Source: Ramazzottius varieornatus (lineage: Eukaryota; Tardigrada; Eutardigrada; Parachela; Ramazzottiidae). Taken from it: DNA of 64,000 bases. Of the stretch, positions 33,884 through 49,068 are shown piece by piece. The notes below the pieces were generated by a model that was not told where the DNA came from, did not search any database, and saw only the letters and a program-made list of their open reading frames with translations. Location of the stretch: positions 1,299,648-1,363,647 of the forward strand of contig BDGG01000008.1 of NCBI GenBank assembly GCA_001949185.1, in the 5' to 3' direction. Positions within the stretch are counted from its first letter, which is position 1. The number at the start of each line of letters is the position of its first letter. Both the position numbers and the translations under genes were made by a program.

Positions 33884-36800
33884 ATGCCAGCAACCGCCTC
33901 ACCCGATTGCATGGCTATTTGTGTTCCTGCCGAACAAAATGAAACATTTGTGGACTCTGTCGACTTGTTGAACGAAGATGACGACGGTTTACCCCAAGCC
34001 GAATCGCTGTCCTTGCTGTCGCAACAACACAGGAAAGATGTCGTACTGGCCACGATCCACGAAGGTTCCTTCCCCCACGAACCCGACATCCTCACGCCCG
34101 TCAGCCATCTCCTTCCACCCATCCCCGAAGCCGACGGTTGGTCTGACAATGAGGTGGAAAACCATGAGAAAAGCCTGGACGACTACGAGGAGGACGACTT
34201 CCTCGAGGACGGGTAATTTTTCGATTTCCATCGAATAAAACAATATTATTTTTCTGTACTTGAAAATCCCTTAAGTTTCATTCCTTGAATTTTTGTTTAA
34301 ATCTGATAGTGTATGTCATTGTAGATATGCGGGACAGCGCTTCCTTCGGGATGAGGAGGATTTCGTGGCACCTACTTATGCGCGAACTGTCCATGACGAG
34401 GAGCTCAACCAATCAACCGTGCGGTTGTTCCACGATCTGATGCGCATCAGCTCACATGATCACACGGTCCTCAACGGCACTGACAGCCACCAATACCTCT
34501 TCCAGCACTTCGATGCGGATAACCTGGAGTTTGATGCAGCGGTCGCGGTGAGACCCAAATTCATCGGGCAGTATCTGATGGGGGACTGCTTGGGCGAAGG
34601 GTCCTACGCTAAAGTCAAGGAGGCTTTGAACACGGAAACGCTGGAAAGGGCAGCTGTCAAGATATTTTCGCCTGTCAAGCTAAAACGAATACCCAATGGT
34701 AGTTATCTCCCTCTTCCGCTACTTATAACGAGGCTGAATCTTAAAGGTTTTGATTGCAGGTATGCAAAATGTCTTGAAGGAGGTGAGAATCCTACAGAAA
34801 CTTATCCATCCGAATGTGTGCCGCATGAAGGAACTGTTGAAGAAAGAAGAGAAAAAGAAGCTGTATCTCATCATGGATTACGCTGTTTGTGCAATCAGTG
34901 ATCTAACCAAGACTCTTCCCCAGGAACGTCTTCCCGCTTGGTAAGAAATTTCTTCCTGATTTCGATCCAAAAGTGGCACAAAACTATTCAGAAAATGACA
35001 CATGGACAAACGATTTCAACCAGTTCGTTTTCCCAAGTGGCGTATACTTCCAGCCACTAAAACTGGAGGCGTGCACGGTTTGAGGCCACGAGTTAGTCAA
35101 CTCACTTCCTAACGTCCCAAATGACGTCGATTTTGTTGAAGTCTGTGCAAGTTATTGTAACACGCAGTGCGTGAAGAAATCGCAACGGAAGACCTTGCTC
35201 GAGAAATGTTCTCGTCGCGTGCGGTTAATTGACCTTGGTCGATGATTGCAGGAAAGCGCATTACTATTTTGTACAGCTGCTGGATGGTCTGCAGTATTGC
35301 CACTCGCGCGGCGTGGTGCACAAGGACTTGAAGCCCAGTAATCTGGTCATCACGACGCAGGATACGCTGAAAATCATCGATTTCGGAGTTGCCGAACAGC
35401 TCTCGCCGTATTCAGCCACCGATCTCATTTCAAGTAGCCAAGGTATGTGCTGCAGCTGCGCTCTTCTCCCTCCTTTCCTACCATGTTGGCTGCAGAGCGA
35501 GACCCTCGTCGGGCTGGTCCTCGGTAATATTCACGATCGTGATGGCCTGATGATCGTCAAAAAGCGTCGCGGTAGGCAATTAGATAAACCCCTCGTGACG
35601 CTTGTTTGACTTCCTGAGTTATTTGTCACGCCAGCTACCCAAGGTATACAATCATCGCTTGCACGAGAGCACCGTCTCTGCTGTATTCAGCACTTTTTGT
35701 CAGCTTCCTGGTTTTCGCCTCAACCAGTGGATTAGAAAGGCTACGGCAGACGAACTTTTCGAACGAATAATAAGATAGAAATTCCAGCAGAAATTCGAGA
35801 CAAAATAGTCGTCGATCAAAAATCAATTTTTGATAAGATCGAACTTTCATGGAAATTTCCAGCGTTTGCTCCTTGCGAAATATTGTTTGTTCAAAATCTA
35901 TCTCGAAAAATGTGTGTTTGATTTCGCAGAAGAGCTTTTTTGACGGTTGAGGAAATGCGCGAATGAATCGGGCTGGTACGAGAAGCGTAATGCGGAACTG
36001 TTAGAATTGTTTCGTGCTAGAGTTTTTTCAACTGGCGTTTCTTCTTGTAATCCATTTGTGAATGACGGGATAACGCTTGCCAAGTTTTGGGCGGATTTTC
36101 GAGGGATTGTCGAGAGCGAAGTCGACTTTAATTATGCTTTGACCCTGTAAAGTCACGAAGGAAGGGCAACTCGTTGGGCAAATAAGCGGCTCGCTGGTCC
36201 GTATTGCGGGTGATCAGTGGTGACTTGTGACGGCTTTGAACCCACGTTAGGGTGATCGCGGGGGATTTCTTAACGGTGATATTATTGATTTTTCTCTATC
36301 CAAGTACCCCGAAGAGAACCAAAGGAGACTGAGCGCAACAATTCAGGCCAGTGAAGGACGCAAAAACGTTAAGGCTAATGTTGTGCTTTGCTTTCCGCAG
36401 TTCCTTCCCTCTTTTCAAAGACTAGCTTTACTGACAGACAAGCTAACGTTGAAATTTCAGCAGCAGCAGCAGTAGCAACAACAACAAGCTTAACGAAGAG
36501 CGTCACGTGGTGAATGCAGGCGGCTATCAAGCTGCCTAATGTGATGGAGAACCCATCGGCGGACCCTCGATCGAGTGCAATTGACACAGGCTTACGAGCA
36601 GTATTGATTGAGAACCTACTTTAGCGTCTTTAGCAACAGCTGTATTGTACAATGAGAATATATTGAAGAGAAAGTTTTCCTAAAGGAAGTCGGAAGACTC
36701 TGAATGGAGGAGGAAGCAAGCTAATGCTGAAGAAATTGTTAGGTTGTTGGCATTTGGCTAAATATACAAATTTTCTTCTGCTTATAGAGTCGTGACGAAT

Positions 36801-38931
36801 GCCAAGTTGCCGATACTGCAATCGTAACACGAGGAACTCGGCAGTAGACTCATCAGAGAACCTCATATATTGGTTTAGTTGGTTGGCGAGAAGAGGATGC
36901 TTTTCAAGGACTCAAATGCGAATTGCGAGCGAGATTTTTGAGCAAGTCTGCATGTGAGGAAGTTCCGGCGAATCCATTCCGGGAGGTAATCAATCGACCT
37001 GATCAAGGTCCTTGATAAGATCAGATTGGCAAGCAGCATCCTTCTGCAAAATTCATTCTCGGAAACCAAAGACGAAACTCCCACGAGACACCCAGATGAA
37101 GTAGCGCAGAGAAACCTCACAGACTTGAGAACATTAATTTTGTTGGCATCTTGCCCAAGTTAAGTATAGACATTTAACAAGGCATAATTTTGCCGTTCTC
37201 GATTCACGTGAAAGAGATGTCGTTGGCTGAAATGTCCATTGCAAAAGAGATGCGCTAATTAATTCGCATAAAACAATCACACCAGTGAAAACAGTTGTCC
37301 CAAAATAGTAGCGAGAAGGGTTTGGGATTGGCATTTCGTCTGGTGTTGATCGGCTACAGTTGTTATCGATTATGCTTCTCTTTGAAGGTTGTCCCGCCGT
37401 GCAGCCACCGGAAGTAGCAGATGGCGTGGAGCTCTTCTCGGGTTTCAAGTTGGACGTGTGGTCCTGTGGAGTGACATTCTTCAGTCTGTGTGCCGGTAAC
37501 TCCAGGTTCCCCTTTGTGGGCGAAACTGTTTACGAGCTCTTTGCCAATATCTCCGAGCGACCTCACGAAATGCCAGCTGACATTCGCAACACCGAGCCCG
37601 AGTTCTGCGCTGTGATCGATGCTATGCTGCAGAAGAAAGAAGCCAACAGGTAAGCGATGCATTTCCGGTGTGTAATAGATGAAAAGGAGGCACTACCGAC
37701 CGCCCATTTCCGTGAAATTACAACCTTGACATGTTACGACACCTTGCTGAATAGCGCCTGAGTCGATTCTCCTGTTCCGACATTTTTTCCGACGTCAACA
37801 ACCTAAAACAGAATTTCCATTAACTTTCCGTGATGGTGCCAAGTTTTGAGAAGCTGGTGGACCACTTTTCAGGCATCTGCATACACAGGGATGGGGAGAC
37901 TTCACGAGGTGCAAGTATGCGGGTGGATGAACGGCTGCCACATATGTGGTGTGGGCCTTTCATGCACTTGCATACAGCACGTGCGGTCTGCTGAGTATGC
38001 AGGTGGGCGAAAGTTTGCCATACTGTTTTTCTGACGTCGTTTTGTGTTTTTGCAGGCCTTCCTTGGACGAGCTGCGGTACCATCCATGGGTTCGCCGTCA
38101 CTGGCCGATGCCACCTGAAGGGTTCCCTATTCAAGATTTCATCCTGCAAGCAGAAACGCGCTCAGTGGATAGTTTCCTGCCGTACATTCATGCACATCTC
38201 CAACTCAGTCTTTCGTCCACCACTAGTCGAGCGGCCAGCATCGCGGGTTGTGGTGCTGCTGGCGGTCGCTGCGCTAATCACCACTACCACTACCCGAGGT
38301 AATTACATCGGACGACCTTCACCATGAATCATTGTTTGGGCCGTTCCTCGACCCTCGTTATGGTTCTGTTTTGAGGTACCAACCACAAACAAACTGCTAA
38401 CTCAAACCAGAAGAAAACGAAACCCTGATTCTTTTTCAAATACGGGTGCGGTGACAAGCAAATGCTCTTGAACCTGCATCTTACAAACCTGCATACACCC
38501 TGTCGTTGAATGCTCCGGCTATGCAGGAGGTATCCATACAGAGAGATCCGTCGAGTCAGACAGAAAGCTGCTTTTAAGGTTCTGTGATTTTGCGTTCAAG
38601 CTGTCTGCTGATGTATTTCCAGATAGCGACAATGTGTTGCCAAGACTGTTGTGACGAAATGTGATTTTTCCTCTCCAGGTGTCACAATCATCATTTGACG
38701 CACCAAAGCTCGATTCGCCGGTCGAGCCAGAAGTTGCAAGCAGGCCGGCGGCTCTCGACAGATTCTCGGCGTCTGATGCACAACCGAAGTGTACACAGCA
38801 GTGTTAATCGAGGCATGGATAGCCGCGGGAGTAAAGGAGCTCAAGTAGCTCACACAACCACAGTCGCACAAGGCCCTACCGATCAAGGCTGTTTTTCTTT
38901 CAAGAAATGGAAATTTTGCCGTGTTACCTGA
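33884..38931 (+). CDS. STK11: Serine/threonine kinase LKB1 (STK11)
   Basis: Seven exons (33884-34212, 34325-34698, 34760-34940, 35252-35442, 37388-37649, 38056-38298, 38679-38931) join in phase to 610 residues. LKB1 with STRAD and MO25 activates AMPK-family kinases and sets cell polarity. The kinase domain begins near residue 188 ([20 protein letters not shown]) and keeps the ATP lysine (RAAVKIF), KRIPNG, catalytic [28 protein letters not shown], and [20 protein letters not shown], all LKB1-specific. Human has DLG where this has DFG. The last exon has SSIRRSS like the human KIRRLS phosphosite and ends KKWKFCRVT, a polybasic CaaX box for farnesylation. The acidic N-terminal extension (~185 residues) is longer than in vertebrates. 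Intron 4 is 1.9 kb. Confidence 0.95.
34965..35090. repeat. Foldback-family fragment in STK11 intron 3
   Basis: Contains CGTTTTCCCAAGTGGCGTAT and TTCCAGCCACTAAAACTGGA with a partial inverted partner. It belongs to the GTGGCGCAC family. Confidence 0.45.
35443..37387. other. Long STK11 intron 4, nothing recognised
   Basis: 1945 bp of intron, far longer than its neighbours. Short frames on both strands have no domains. A CAGCAGCAGCAGTAGCAACA triplet tract lies near 36460. The length suggests an old insertion or an intronic control region. Confidence 0.5.
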
Positions 38932-39550
38932 GAGTGAAATGACAAAGAGGCGTCTTTTTGATATTGACCTGTACACGTTTGCACAAAACCTTCTCTCGGA
39001 TGATATAATGATAGTCTGTTGTAACCGGGATGAAAACTCTCTTGTTGTCCACAGTCGCCCAGTGTCGGTTAATTTAGTGCGGGACTCTTTTCTAAGTCGT
39101 GCTCAAAGGGGCATTTTTTCCTACTTTGTAACAGACACTCTCTTTTTCACTTGCTTTTGTCCGAAGGTTTGCAGCTCTGGATTTTTCTCCTTTTCTTGTT
39201 GTAAAAATACTCGTATCGTCACACACGTGTTCTCTCTTTGCTTCTGTTTACAAGTTACAACAAATTTTGCTGATGGCGCTAGTTTTGCCTTCCTCTTGAA
39301 AGGCCGCCCTCTGATCCTTTTGTACATAGTACCTTGGAATCTGTGTTTGCTTCGGGGAAATTCACGTAAGCCCAACCCTGGTGGAAAACCGTCTTATAAC
39401 CTGCAGAATCAGCTGAAAAAGGCTATAGAAATAAACATGTCCATTAAAACAACGTTTCGTTGCAATTGACTCAGCAAGAAAACAACGCAATCAGATTATC
39501 CACAACCATTTTTGCTGCTATCAACAACTCTTAAAATAAGGAGCTCATTG

Positions 39551-42500
39551 TTAGACATGTTGAACTTCGGAAACGGACGGAATAGAGCTAGAAGGTTTCG
39601 AAGCCACAACAGGTGATTTGAAAACCGGTTTGGAAGGTGTCACATTCAGTAGAATATTCCACTGTTCCAACGAGGGGAAAGCGATGATGGCTCGACCATC
39701 TTCCTCATAACCATCCTGAATCACCTTGTTTGTTCTCTCCAAACACCGCCATATCTTCATGCGTATCGGTTTATACAAAACGGACAAAGTATCGATGCTG
39801 ATCAGATAGAGTAAAAACTGGGTTAATATGACAGGCAGCTCAGTCTTAACGTTCCTGTAGACGAGTGCGACCAAGTCCTTCACGTCGTTGGGCGACGCGA
39901 AGGACTGGTTGCTGAGCTTGATCGGACTATCGGGTTTCTGCATGCTCAGTATGACTTCAGCCCTCTCCAGGAACGTGGGGAGAGGACCGAGGATCTTGGC
40001 GGAGAGGAAGTCGACCAGGCGAAGACAGACTGTGCGGAGGCGGGAGTCGACTTCCTTTCGACAGTCAACCGTACTTGTCTTCACATCCGGCGCGCTGTTC
40101 AGGAAGAAGTCTAATAGAGCGTTACGAGATGAGAGAGTGAAGATGGCCGATGTGCGTGACACCATTGTCCGGGCTGCGTCGTAGACTTTGCTGAAATCGA
40201 GTGAAGTCTCTTCCGTGCTCATGTCCATCTGGTAGAGCGTGAGGTGCTCGCGGAGGACCAGGACGTGTGAAATAAGGAAGAGGTCGCTGTGGATCGGGCC
40301 TTTGGTCTTCTGGAGCTCGACGGAAGCTTCCGTTAAAGAAGTGAGCGTTTGAAATATCACTTCCTGCGCAATCATCTGTAAAACACAGAAATGCTAGATT
40401 CAAGAGCTTGGCGAATAAACTCGACAAGTTGGTTTGCTCAAGTGGCGCACGCTTCCAGCTCGTATCACTGAAAAGACGCGCCGCTTGGAAAAACGATCTG
40501 GTCGACTTTGTTGCCGTAGTGAAGCATGTTTTCAGCGATATTAGCTGAGATCGTGCGCCAGAACAAAAAGCCATGGCGGGTTTGTTCGTCGAAGTCCTGT
40601 GTGCGAAGTATATTATGGGCGAAGGATAATTCGTTTCGTTACCTTGAAAGACTGGGCGTCAAGGCTGTTGAACAACTTCCCAATCAACCCCACCGCTCTT
40701 CTCAGTGTCGGAAACCAGAATCCCTGTGACTCCACCGAGAACAGGTATCTTTCCTCGTACGCCCGCGAACTCACCGACGAGATCGAAGCACGACTGGACA
40801 TTCTGTTCCGACTATCTTCCTTCGAAGCCTGCATCAGTTGATGCAGCACTTCCAACTTCTCCGGGTACGCCAAGTCTCCCTTCGACCACCTATACCCCGT
40901 AATCTGTTGAGTGATGAACGCATGGATTCTAAACATCAGCCTCTCTCGTGCGTCAGCTAGCAGCAATCTAAGGAACACGACGAATGGTACGACTTCTAAA
41001 GAGACTTCCTCACCGGCTTCTCGTACCAGTTCCTGGTTGAGGAAGCAGCAGACATCGCTAATCTTCTCGACTTGGTCAAGATGAATGATTTCTGGCCGGA
41101 TACCGTCATAAAACTGCTGGCATATCTCGTCTAGGAAGTCAGCCAGTGCAGGAGAGGGTTGGGAAAAGTACTGATGGTACAGCCTGAACTCCTCTCGACA
41201 CACCCTCACCAAGAACGAACTCATTGTTCGAAGAAAGTCAATCACGTTATTCTTTGCCTGTTTCCGGTATTCTGCTAGGGTGGAAAGGTAGAACGGGCTG
41301 ACTATCCTACGGGAAGAAAAGTAAATCTGATGGCAGTCTTGTATGAGGTCTGTGTAGTATTCGGGATGTTTCAGAGCGCGTTCGTCAACGTCTCTGATGA
41401 GGGTGCGTGTAGGTCCAAAGGTGTGCTGAAACGTTGAGTAGAGGTTGGCAAAGATAGCTCGACTGTCTTGACCGGAAGGGACAGTGGCCAGACTAGCTCG
41501 AGCTGCTGCTTGGAAGGTTCGGTTGACTTCGTTGCGGATCAGCGTGGTGGCTTTCGAGAACAGTTGGGAATACCTGCAAAACAACAACATCGTAGTTACG
41601 TCGAGTGACAGGGTGCAGTTGGATACAGGGTTCAGCGGCGTAGGTGTACCGTATTCCCTGAATGCAGATCAATGCCACGTGTTATCCCTTACGAACTCGC
41701 GCCTGACGTCGTTGCGGCTGTGAGTGCCTTATTCGTTTGAAGCTTCTGACGTCTTCGCGGTCAAATAGACGTGGCATTACTCACTTTGTTTTGAAAAGGT
41801 TGGACTCCTTAAATTCCACCGTGGTTTCCACATGTCCCATGCTAGCTTGCAGCTTATCCATCAGTTCAAAAAAGACGGGAGACGTTACGTTTAGTCCAGG
41901 AGCATTCAACTGCACGGCGAGACGATCAAAGTCTAACAGCGGTGCCATCTTTGCATGAAGGATATCAGCAGTGGCTGCCAGTTGCTGCTGTTTCTGCACG
42001 AGATCTTCGCAGTCGCCGTAAAGCGCATCGGTTTTCTCCTTGACCGTAATCAGGGTAGACAGCAGCTGGCCAAGGTGTTCACTGGCTTGTAGAAGGTGGT
42101 CTTTCATGTTAATCGCATTCGTCTCCAGTTCACGTAGGCGAGCTTCTTCTGCTGAGAGAGACGGAGATAAAGAAGACCCGATGTCAGGAGAAGGATGTGG
42201 GATTGGCACAGCATCCTGCGGCTTGCGCGCTGGATCGTCTTCGCGGTTATGCGATGAGAACGGAGAGGCTTCTTCGATCAGGAATGCCAAGTCTTGGTAC
42301 AGCTCCTGTTGGCGTTCCGTCAAGTCGGCTACTCCCGGCTCGTACTCCCACAACAGCAGCTTCGACTCAGTTCCCTGCATGACCAAATTCCTGCTTGTCG
42401 ATCCCGATGTATCTCTCTTAGATTGCTCAGTCCCCACATTCACGCTCGGACACGTTGCTAGAAAATACAAATATACTGTACTAAAAGTTCCTAAAAAAAT

Positions 42501-42736
42501 GATTATATGTCAAACACCCGAGAGATTGCGATAACTATCTCGAGATAAGGTCGTTACAATCAGTCGATCAAGCCAGATCAGGAGTGCAGGACAAAAGCTT
42601 CCTACCCGTATGATACGGGCAAGAAGCCGGGCCGTATCTTACCCACAGTAAGTTTAGCAATCAGCACTTTACGCAGCACGCTTCCGCCTTCCTGAGCACT
42701 TTTCAGTCTGAATTTCTCATTAATTTTCTTCTTCAT
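39551..42736 (-). CDS. COG3: Conserved oligomeric Golgi complex subunit 3
   Basis: Four exons (42736-42643, 42457-41785, 41573-40643, 40375-39551) join in phase to 840 residues; human COG3 has 828. It is a lobe A subunit of the COG tether that docks retrograde vesicles at the Golgi. The Sec34 region is visible: helical SNLFKTK|YSQLFSKATTLIRNEVNRT, the middle with YYTDLIQDCHQIYFSSRRIV, then LYLISIDTLSVLYKPIRMKI. HSDLFLISHVLVLREHLTLY matches HGQLFLIKHLLILREQIAPF of the human protein. The predicted first exon (MKKKINEKFRLKSAQEGG) is short; its ATG lies 171 bp from the KRI1 start. Intron 3 carries a foldback repeat. The C-terminal ~25 residues are Ser/Pro-rich and lineage-specific. Confidence 0.94.
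40408..40525. repeat. Foldback repeat in COG3 intron 3
   Basis: TTGGCGAATAAACTCGACAA opens the left arm, followed by CAAGTGGCGCACGCTTCCAG. The right arm carries GCGCGCCGCTTGGAAAAACG and ATCTGGTCGACTTTGTTGCC. It forms a near-complete hairpin of ~118 bp. Confidence 0.65.
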
Positions 42737-42907
42737 ATTGCCGGACTTCTGGCACGAAGATCTAAGAGGAAGCTCACGGGAATCAGTGTACGGTGGCGGC
42801 GGGAGCGCTGGCTCACCTGTAACCTGTCCCTAAAACTTATCTCGACCAGTGCAACCTGACTGCGTCAGTGCGTTCTCCTGACCGGAAGTCGGAATACACC
42901 CGCTACG
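42737..42907. promoter_or_regulatory. Shared divergent promoter of COG3 and KRI1
   Basis: The two start codons are 171 bp apart on opposite strands with no other gene between, so one short region must drive both. No clear TATA box is visible. The two genes serve different processes. Confidence 0.6.
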
Positions 42908-45936
<3,029 letters not shown>

Positions 45937-46216
45937 GTCTTCAAATATTCGGTTGCTTCCTGAGTATCACCCGCGTTTCTTTCTTTGAATCTAATGTTCT
46001 GTTTCGTGGCAAATTCAGCATGCAGGGGAAAAACAAATAGACGAAGAATGCAAAGTAAAATTTCAGGATTTGCGTCACACGGAAGTGATTTATATGCAGG
46101 ATCAAACTTTCAAGCTAAACAGGAACACGGCAGCCTTTCGCGCTTCATAATGAACAGGACTGCATGATCACGAGCATCACTGCTTTCTCCATGTCGTGAA
46201 TCGAACTGCGAAGGAT

Positions 46217-46444
46217 TCATGGGACGCTGACGGAAGGATCAATGGTTCCTCTATAGCTACGAGGATCATAGGTTCCGGGTTTGTTGGCGTTCTTGATGGC
46301 ATTCTGAGTCTTCACGATTTCCCTCCTCTTAGCTTCGACGTTATTCTTTGCCACAACAAACGATCCCAAACCTAGAGCGATGATAATAGACCAGCCGAGG
46401 AAAACACGCGCTACATTGGATGGTCGCTTAATAACTGCAGACAT
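46217..46444 (-). CDS. Small single-pass membrane protein, unrecognised
   Basis: A 75-residue frame with one helix (ARVFLGWSIIIALGLGSFVV) followed at once by a charged segment AKNNVEAKRREIVKTQNAIK and a short Pro/Ser tail. The layout of a basic N-terminus, one helix and a charged helix resembles small inner-mitochondrial-membrane or assembly-factor proteins, but I cannot assign a family. No intron is needed. It is divergent from GHITM, 650 bp away. Confidence 0.6.
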   Translation of the reverse strand: MSAVIKRPSNVARVFLGWSIIIALGLGSFVVAKNNVEAKRREIVKTQNAIKNANKPGTYDPRSYRGTIDPSVSVP

Positions 46445-47090
46445 GCTCGCGACTTCCGGCTGACCAACTCGGCGTCCAAAACTCTGCGCACAAGCGAACT
46501 CAGCAACTTTCTTCTAACATTCCCTCCAACTTCCAGTCAGCAGATGTCCATAGCTTACGAAAGCGCTGTCTGAAGAGTAAAAGTGACAACTGCCCAAGAG
46601 GAGCTCCGATTGTTCACCCTGTCCGGGAGTCAAAACTCGAAGAAATTTTATAACTTGACGGGTTCCACATTACCAACATTGCGATTCGCATCGTTTTCAT
46701 AAACCATTCGCCTACACATCTTGATTCAAAACCAGTTGATTTGTAAGAATGGAATACGGAAAGGACATTCCGTTGCGTTTCGGAAACGGTGGCTGACGTT
46801 ACGTTTCCTAATCGTTTCTATTTAAACACATAGTCCAATTGCGATTTTCCATCGCGTCATTCCAGATCTTTCGTTCAAGACGGCCTCATATGTGCCAGAT
46901 TTTGCGAAGTTGCCTGGTATTTTCCACTACGACTCTGTTTTGAGTCTTCCTCAGCTGCAGTAGTTTGTCTCGTTATCACTCGTCGACGTCCAACTATTCC
47001 TGAAAGGATCGAGGCAAGGAAACCCTCTCTGAGAGCGAATAGACCGACGGAGCTCGCGTGATTCTCCGAAGCTCCCAAACCGCCTCCAAG

Positions 47091-48528
47091 ATGTCGCTGT
47101 TTCGAATGACTTGCTCCTCCATCATCCCCCGGACGATTATCCGGACGCACCTTCGAACACTTACGGAGGAAGCTCCTCGTGCTCGTCGGGCGGATCTTTT
47201 GGCCCGCCAGAAGTTGAGCGGAAAGCAGCCGACGTTCAAGGAACGAATGATGGCACCAGCGGGAGAATCGGGTGCGTATGACTGCTTGATTGCTGATTAG
47301 GCTGATGTTCACACTTTCTTCCTTGTTGTAGCCTTTAACGCTGGAAAGATCGCTCTCGCTGGTGGCTCGGCCGTCGGTATCGCTTTGCTGTGCTACTATG
47401 GACTGGGAATGTCTGGACAAGCAAGTTTGGCTGATCGAGCCATGTAAGAATTTGCTTATCGATCGTTCATCGAGGAGAGTTATCTGATGAAATGTTTGCT
47501 TGGTATTACAGGATGTGGCCGGAATATGTCAGGACAAGGATTCGCGATACTTATTCATACCTTGCGGCTTCTCTGGGTGTTACTGCCGGAGCAGCATACG
47601 GCGTTTCCAGAGTACGTTCTTGTCAAGTCAGCAAAGCTAGTCTACGGTATCACATGGTTTTTTCCCTATAGAGTCCGCAGCTGATGAGCTTCTTCATGAG
47701 AGCCGGCTGGATGCCCATGATTGTCTCGATGGTGGCGATCATTGGTACAGGCATGCTGGCAAGGTCCATCCCTTACGAGAACACGGCAGTGAAACACGCA
47801 GCCTGGCTTCTTCACGCTGCCACCATCGGTGCCATGATTGCGCCCTTGACGCTGCTCGGAGGACCTGTCATGATGAGGGCCGCCATGTACACCGCAGGTA
47901 CTTTTGCCCCTTTTTTCATTCTGTGGCCCGGAGTCGATGCTTGGTTAATGCTTGGTTAATGATTTGGTTTAATCTTTGTAGGTATCGTTGGTGGACTTTC
48001 GACCGTTGCAGCTTGTGCTCCCAGCGATAAGTTTCTGATGATGGGTGGTCCTCTCGCCATCGGTCTTGGTGTTGTCTTCGCTGCCAGTCTTGGATCGGCG
48101 TTCCTTCCACCGACAACAGGTAACCTTGTCCTAGTCGCCTACTTGACCTGCTGAAAATTTATCTCTGCTATCGGATCGTTAATAAGGGTGATTTTGTTCA
48201 TAGCTTTGGGAGCTGGCTTGTACTCCATCTCGATGTACGGAGGTCTTCTTCTGTTCTCGGCATTCCTCCTGTACAACACCCAGCGTGTCGTTAGAGCAGC
48301 TGAGATGATCCCGCCTGATGGTTATGGTGTGAGGAAATACGATCCTATCAACGCGTGAGTCCTTTTGGATTTCTTCTGTCACAGTACACGGTCTTGTCCG
48401 CGTGCCTCCCAACGGCCGGCCTAATCTTTTCTTCTCGCTACAGAATGATGGCCATCTATATGGATATCATCAATATCTTCGTAAGGATGGCTGCGCTGCT
48501 TGCCGGTGGTGGGAACCGACGCAGGTAG
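47091..48528 (+). CDS. GHITM: Growth hormone-inducible transmembrane protein (TMBIM5/MICS1)
   Basis: Seven exons (47091-47271, 47332-47443, 47512-47611, 47672-47897, 47982-48119, 48204-48354, 48444-48528) join in phase to 330 residues. GHITM is an inner mitochondrial membrane member of the Bax inhibitor-1 (TMBIM) family and acts in cristae shape and ion exchange. The first ~50 residues are basic and Ser/Thr/Arg-rich, a transit peptide. Family segments follow: YYGLGMSGQASLADRAM, MWPEYVRTRIRDTYSYLA, GMLARSIPYENTAVKHAAWL, LTLLGGPVMMRAAMYTAG, LSTVAACAPSDKFLMMGGPL, SLGSAFLPPT, LLYNTQRVVRAAE and YGVRKYDPINAMMAIYMDI. The C-terminus is GGGNRRR, as in vertebrates. Confidence 0.96.
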
Positions 48529-48831
48529 ACGACTCGGAAAACGTTGCGAATTCCCTCGTGCTTTTGTACAAAGTGGCAAGTGTGAAATATTTTACGTCGA
48601 ATCTTTTCCTGATAAAAGTTTGAACCGTGAAACGTGTATGCTGTTAGCAGCTGTCGGTGGTTTGAAACGAAACGACCATGTCATCTCAGTCAGTATTGAG
48701 AAGATTAAATTACAGACCGGCTGAATAAGATTTGTCATCGATCATTTCGCCGAAAAGATATAGCAGTCGTTTTGAGCAACGCGGTGTATAGAATGCGTTA
48801 GGGAGTGCTAGAGAAGATCTCACAGGTGTAA

Positions 48832-49068
48832 CTACCAAGACTGTGCTGGTAGATCTGCGTCATCTTGTTGGAAAGCGGAGTTGACCGACGCTGGGTTGCT
48901 GGGTACACTGCCTGCTGGTACTGGTGCGGCAGCGACCTCTGCGGCGAGTATCTCGTCCATTGGAAGTGATCCGGTCGGGTGTTCCTCGAGTCCGGAGGTG
49001 GAGTTGGCTGGCACCGGTGACACGGCCTGTCTCTTGTATGGCTTGGCGTTCAAAACAAGGACGAAAGC
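48832..49068 (-). CDS. Possible exon of a small secreted protein
   Basis: After an acceptor (GTGCCGTAG) near 49069 the frame reads FVLVLNAKPYKR, which could be the end of a signal peptide plus a dibasic site, then an Ala/Pro/Ser-rich acidic tail ending AQSW. No first exon could be fixed and overlapping frames exist on the other strand, so this is tentative. Confidence 0.25.
   Translation of the reverse strand, partial: AFVLVLNAKPYKRQAVSPVPANSTSGLEEHPTGSLPMDEILAAEVAAAPVPAGSVPSNPASVNSAFQQDDADLPAQSW

Noticed and set aside
38921..39469. A 182-codon open frame downstream of STK11
   Set aside because: It overlaps the STK11 stop in another frame, lacks any domain, and is rich in Phe/Ser/Cys as expected from a T-rich 3' UTR.
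46875..47420. A 181-codon minus-strand frame over GHITM
   Set aside because: It lies antisense to GHITM exons 1 and 2, whose plus-strand reading is clearly conserved.
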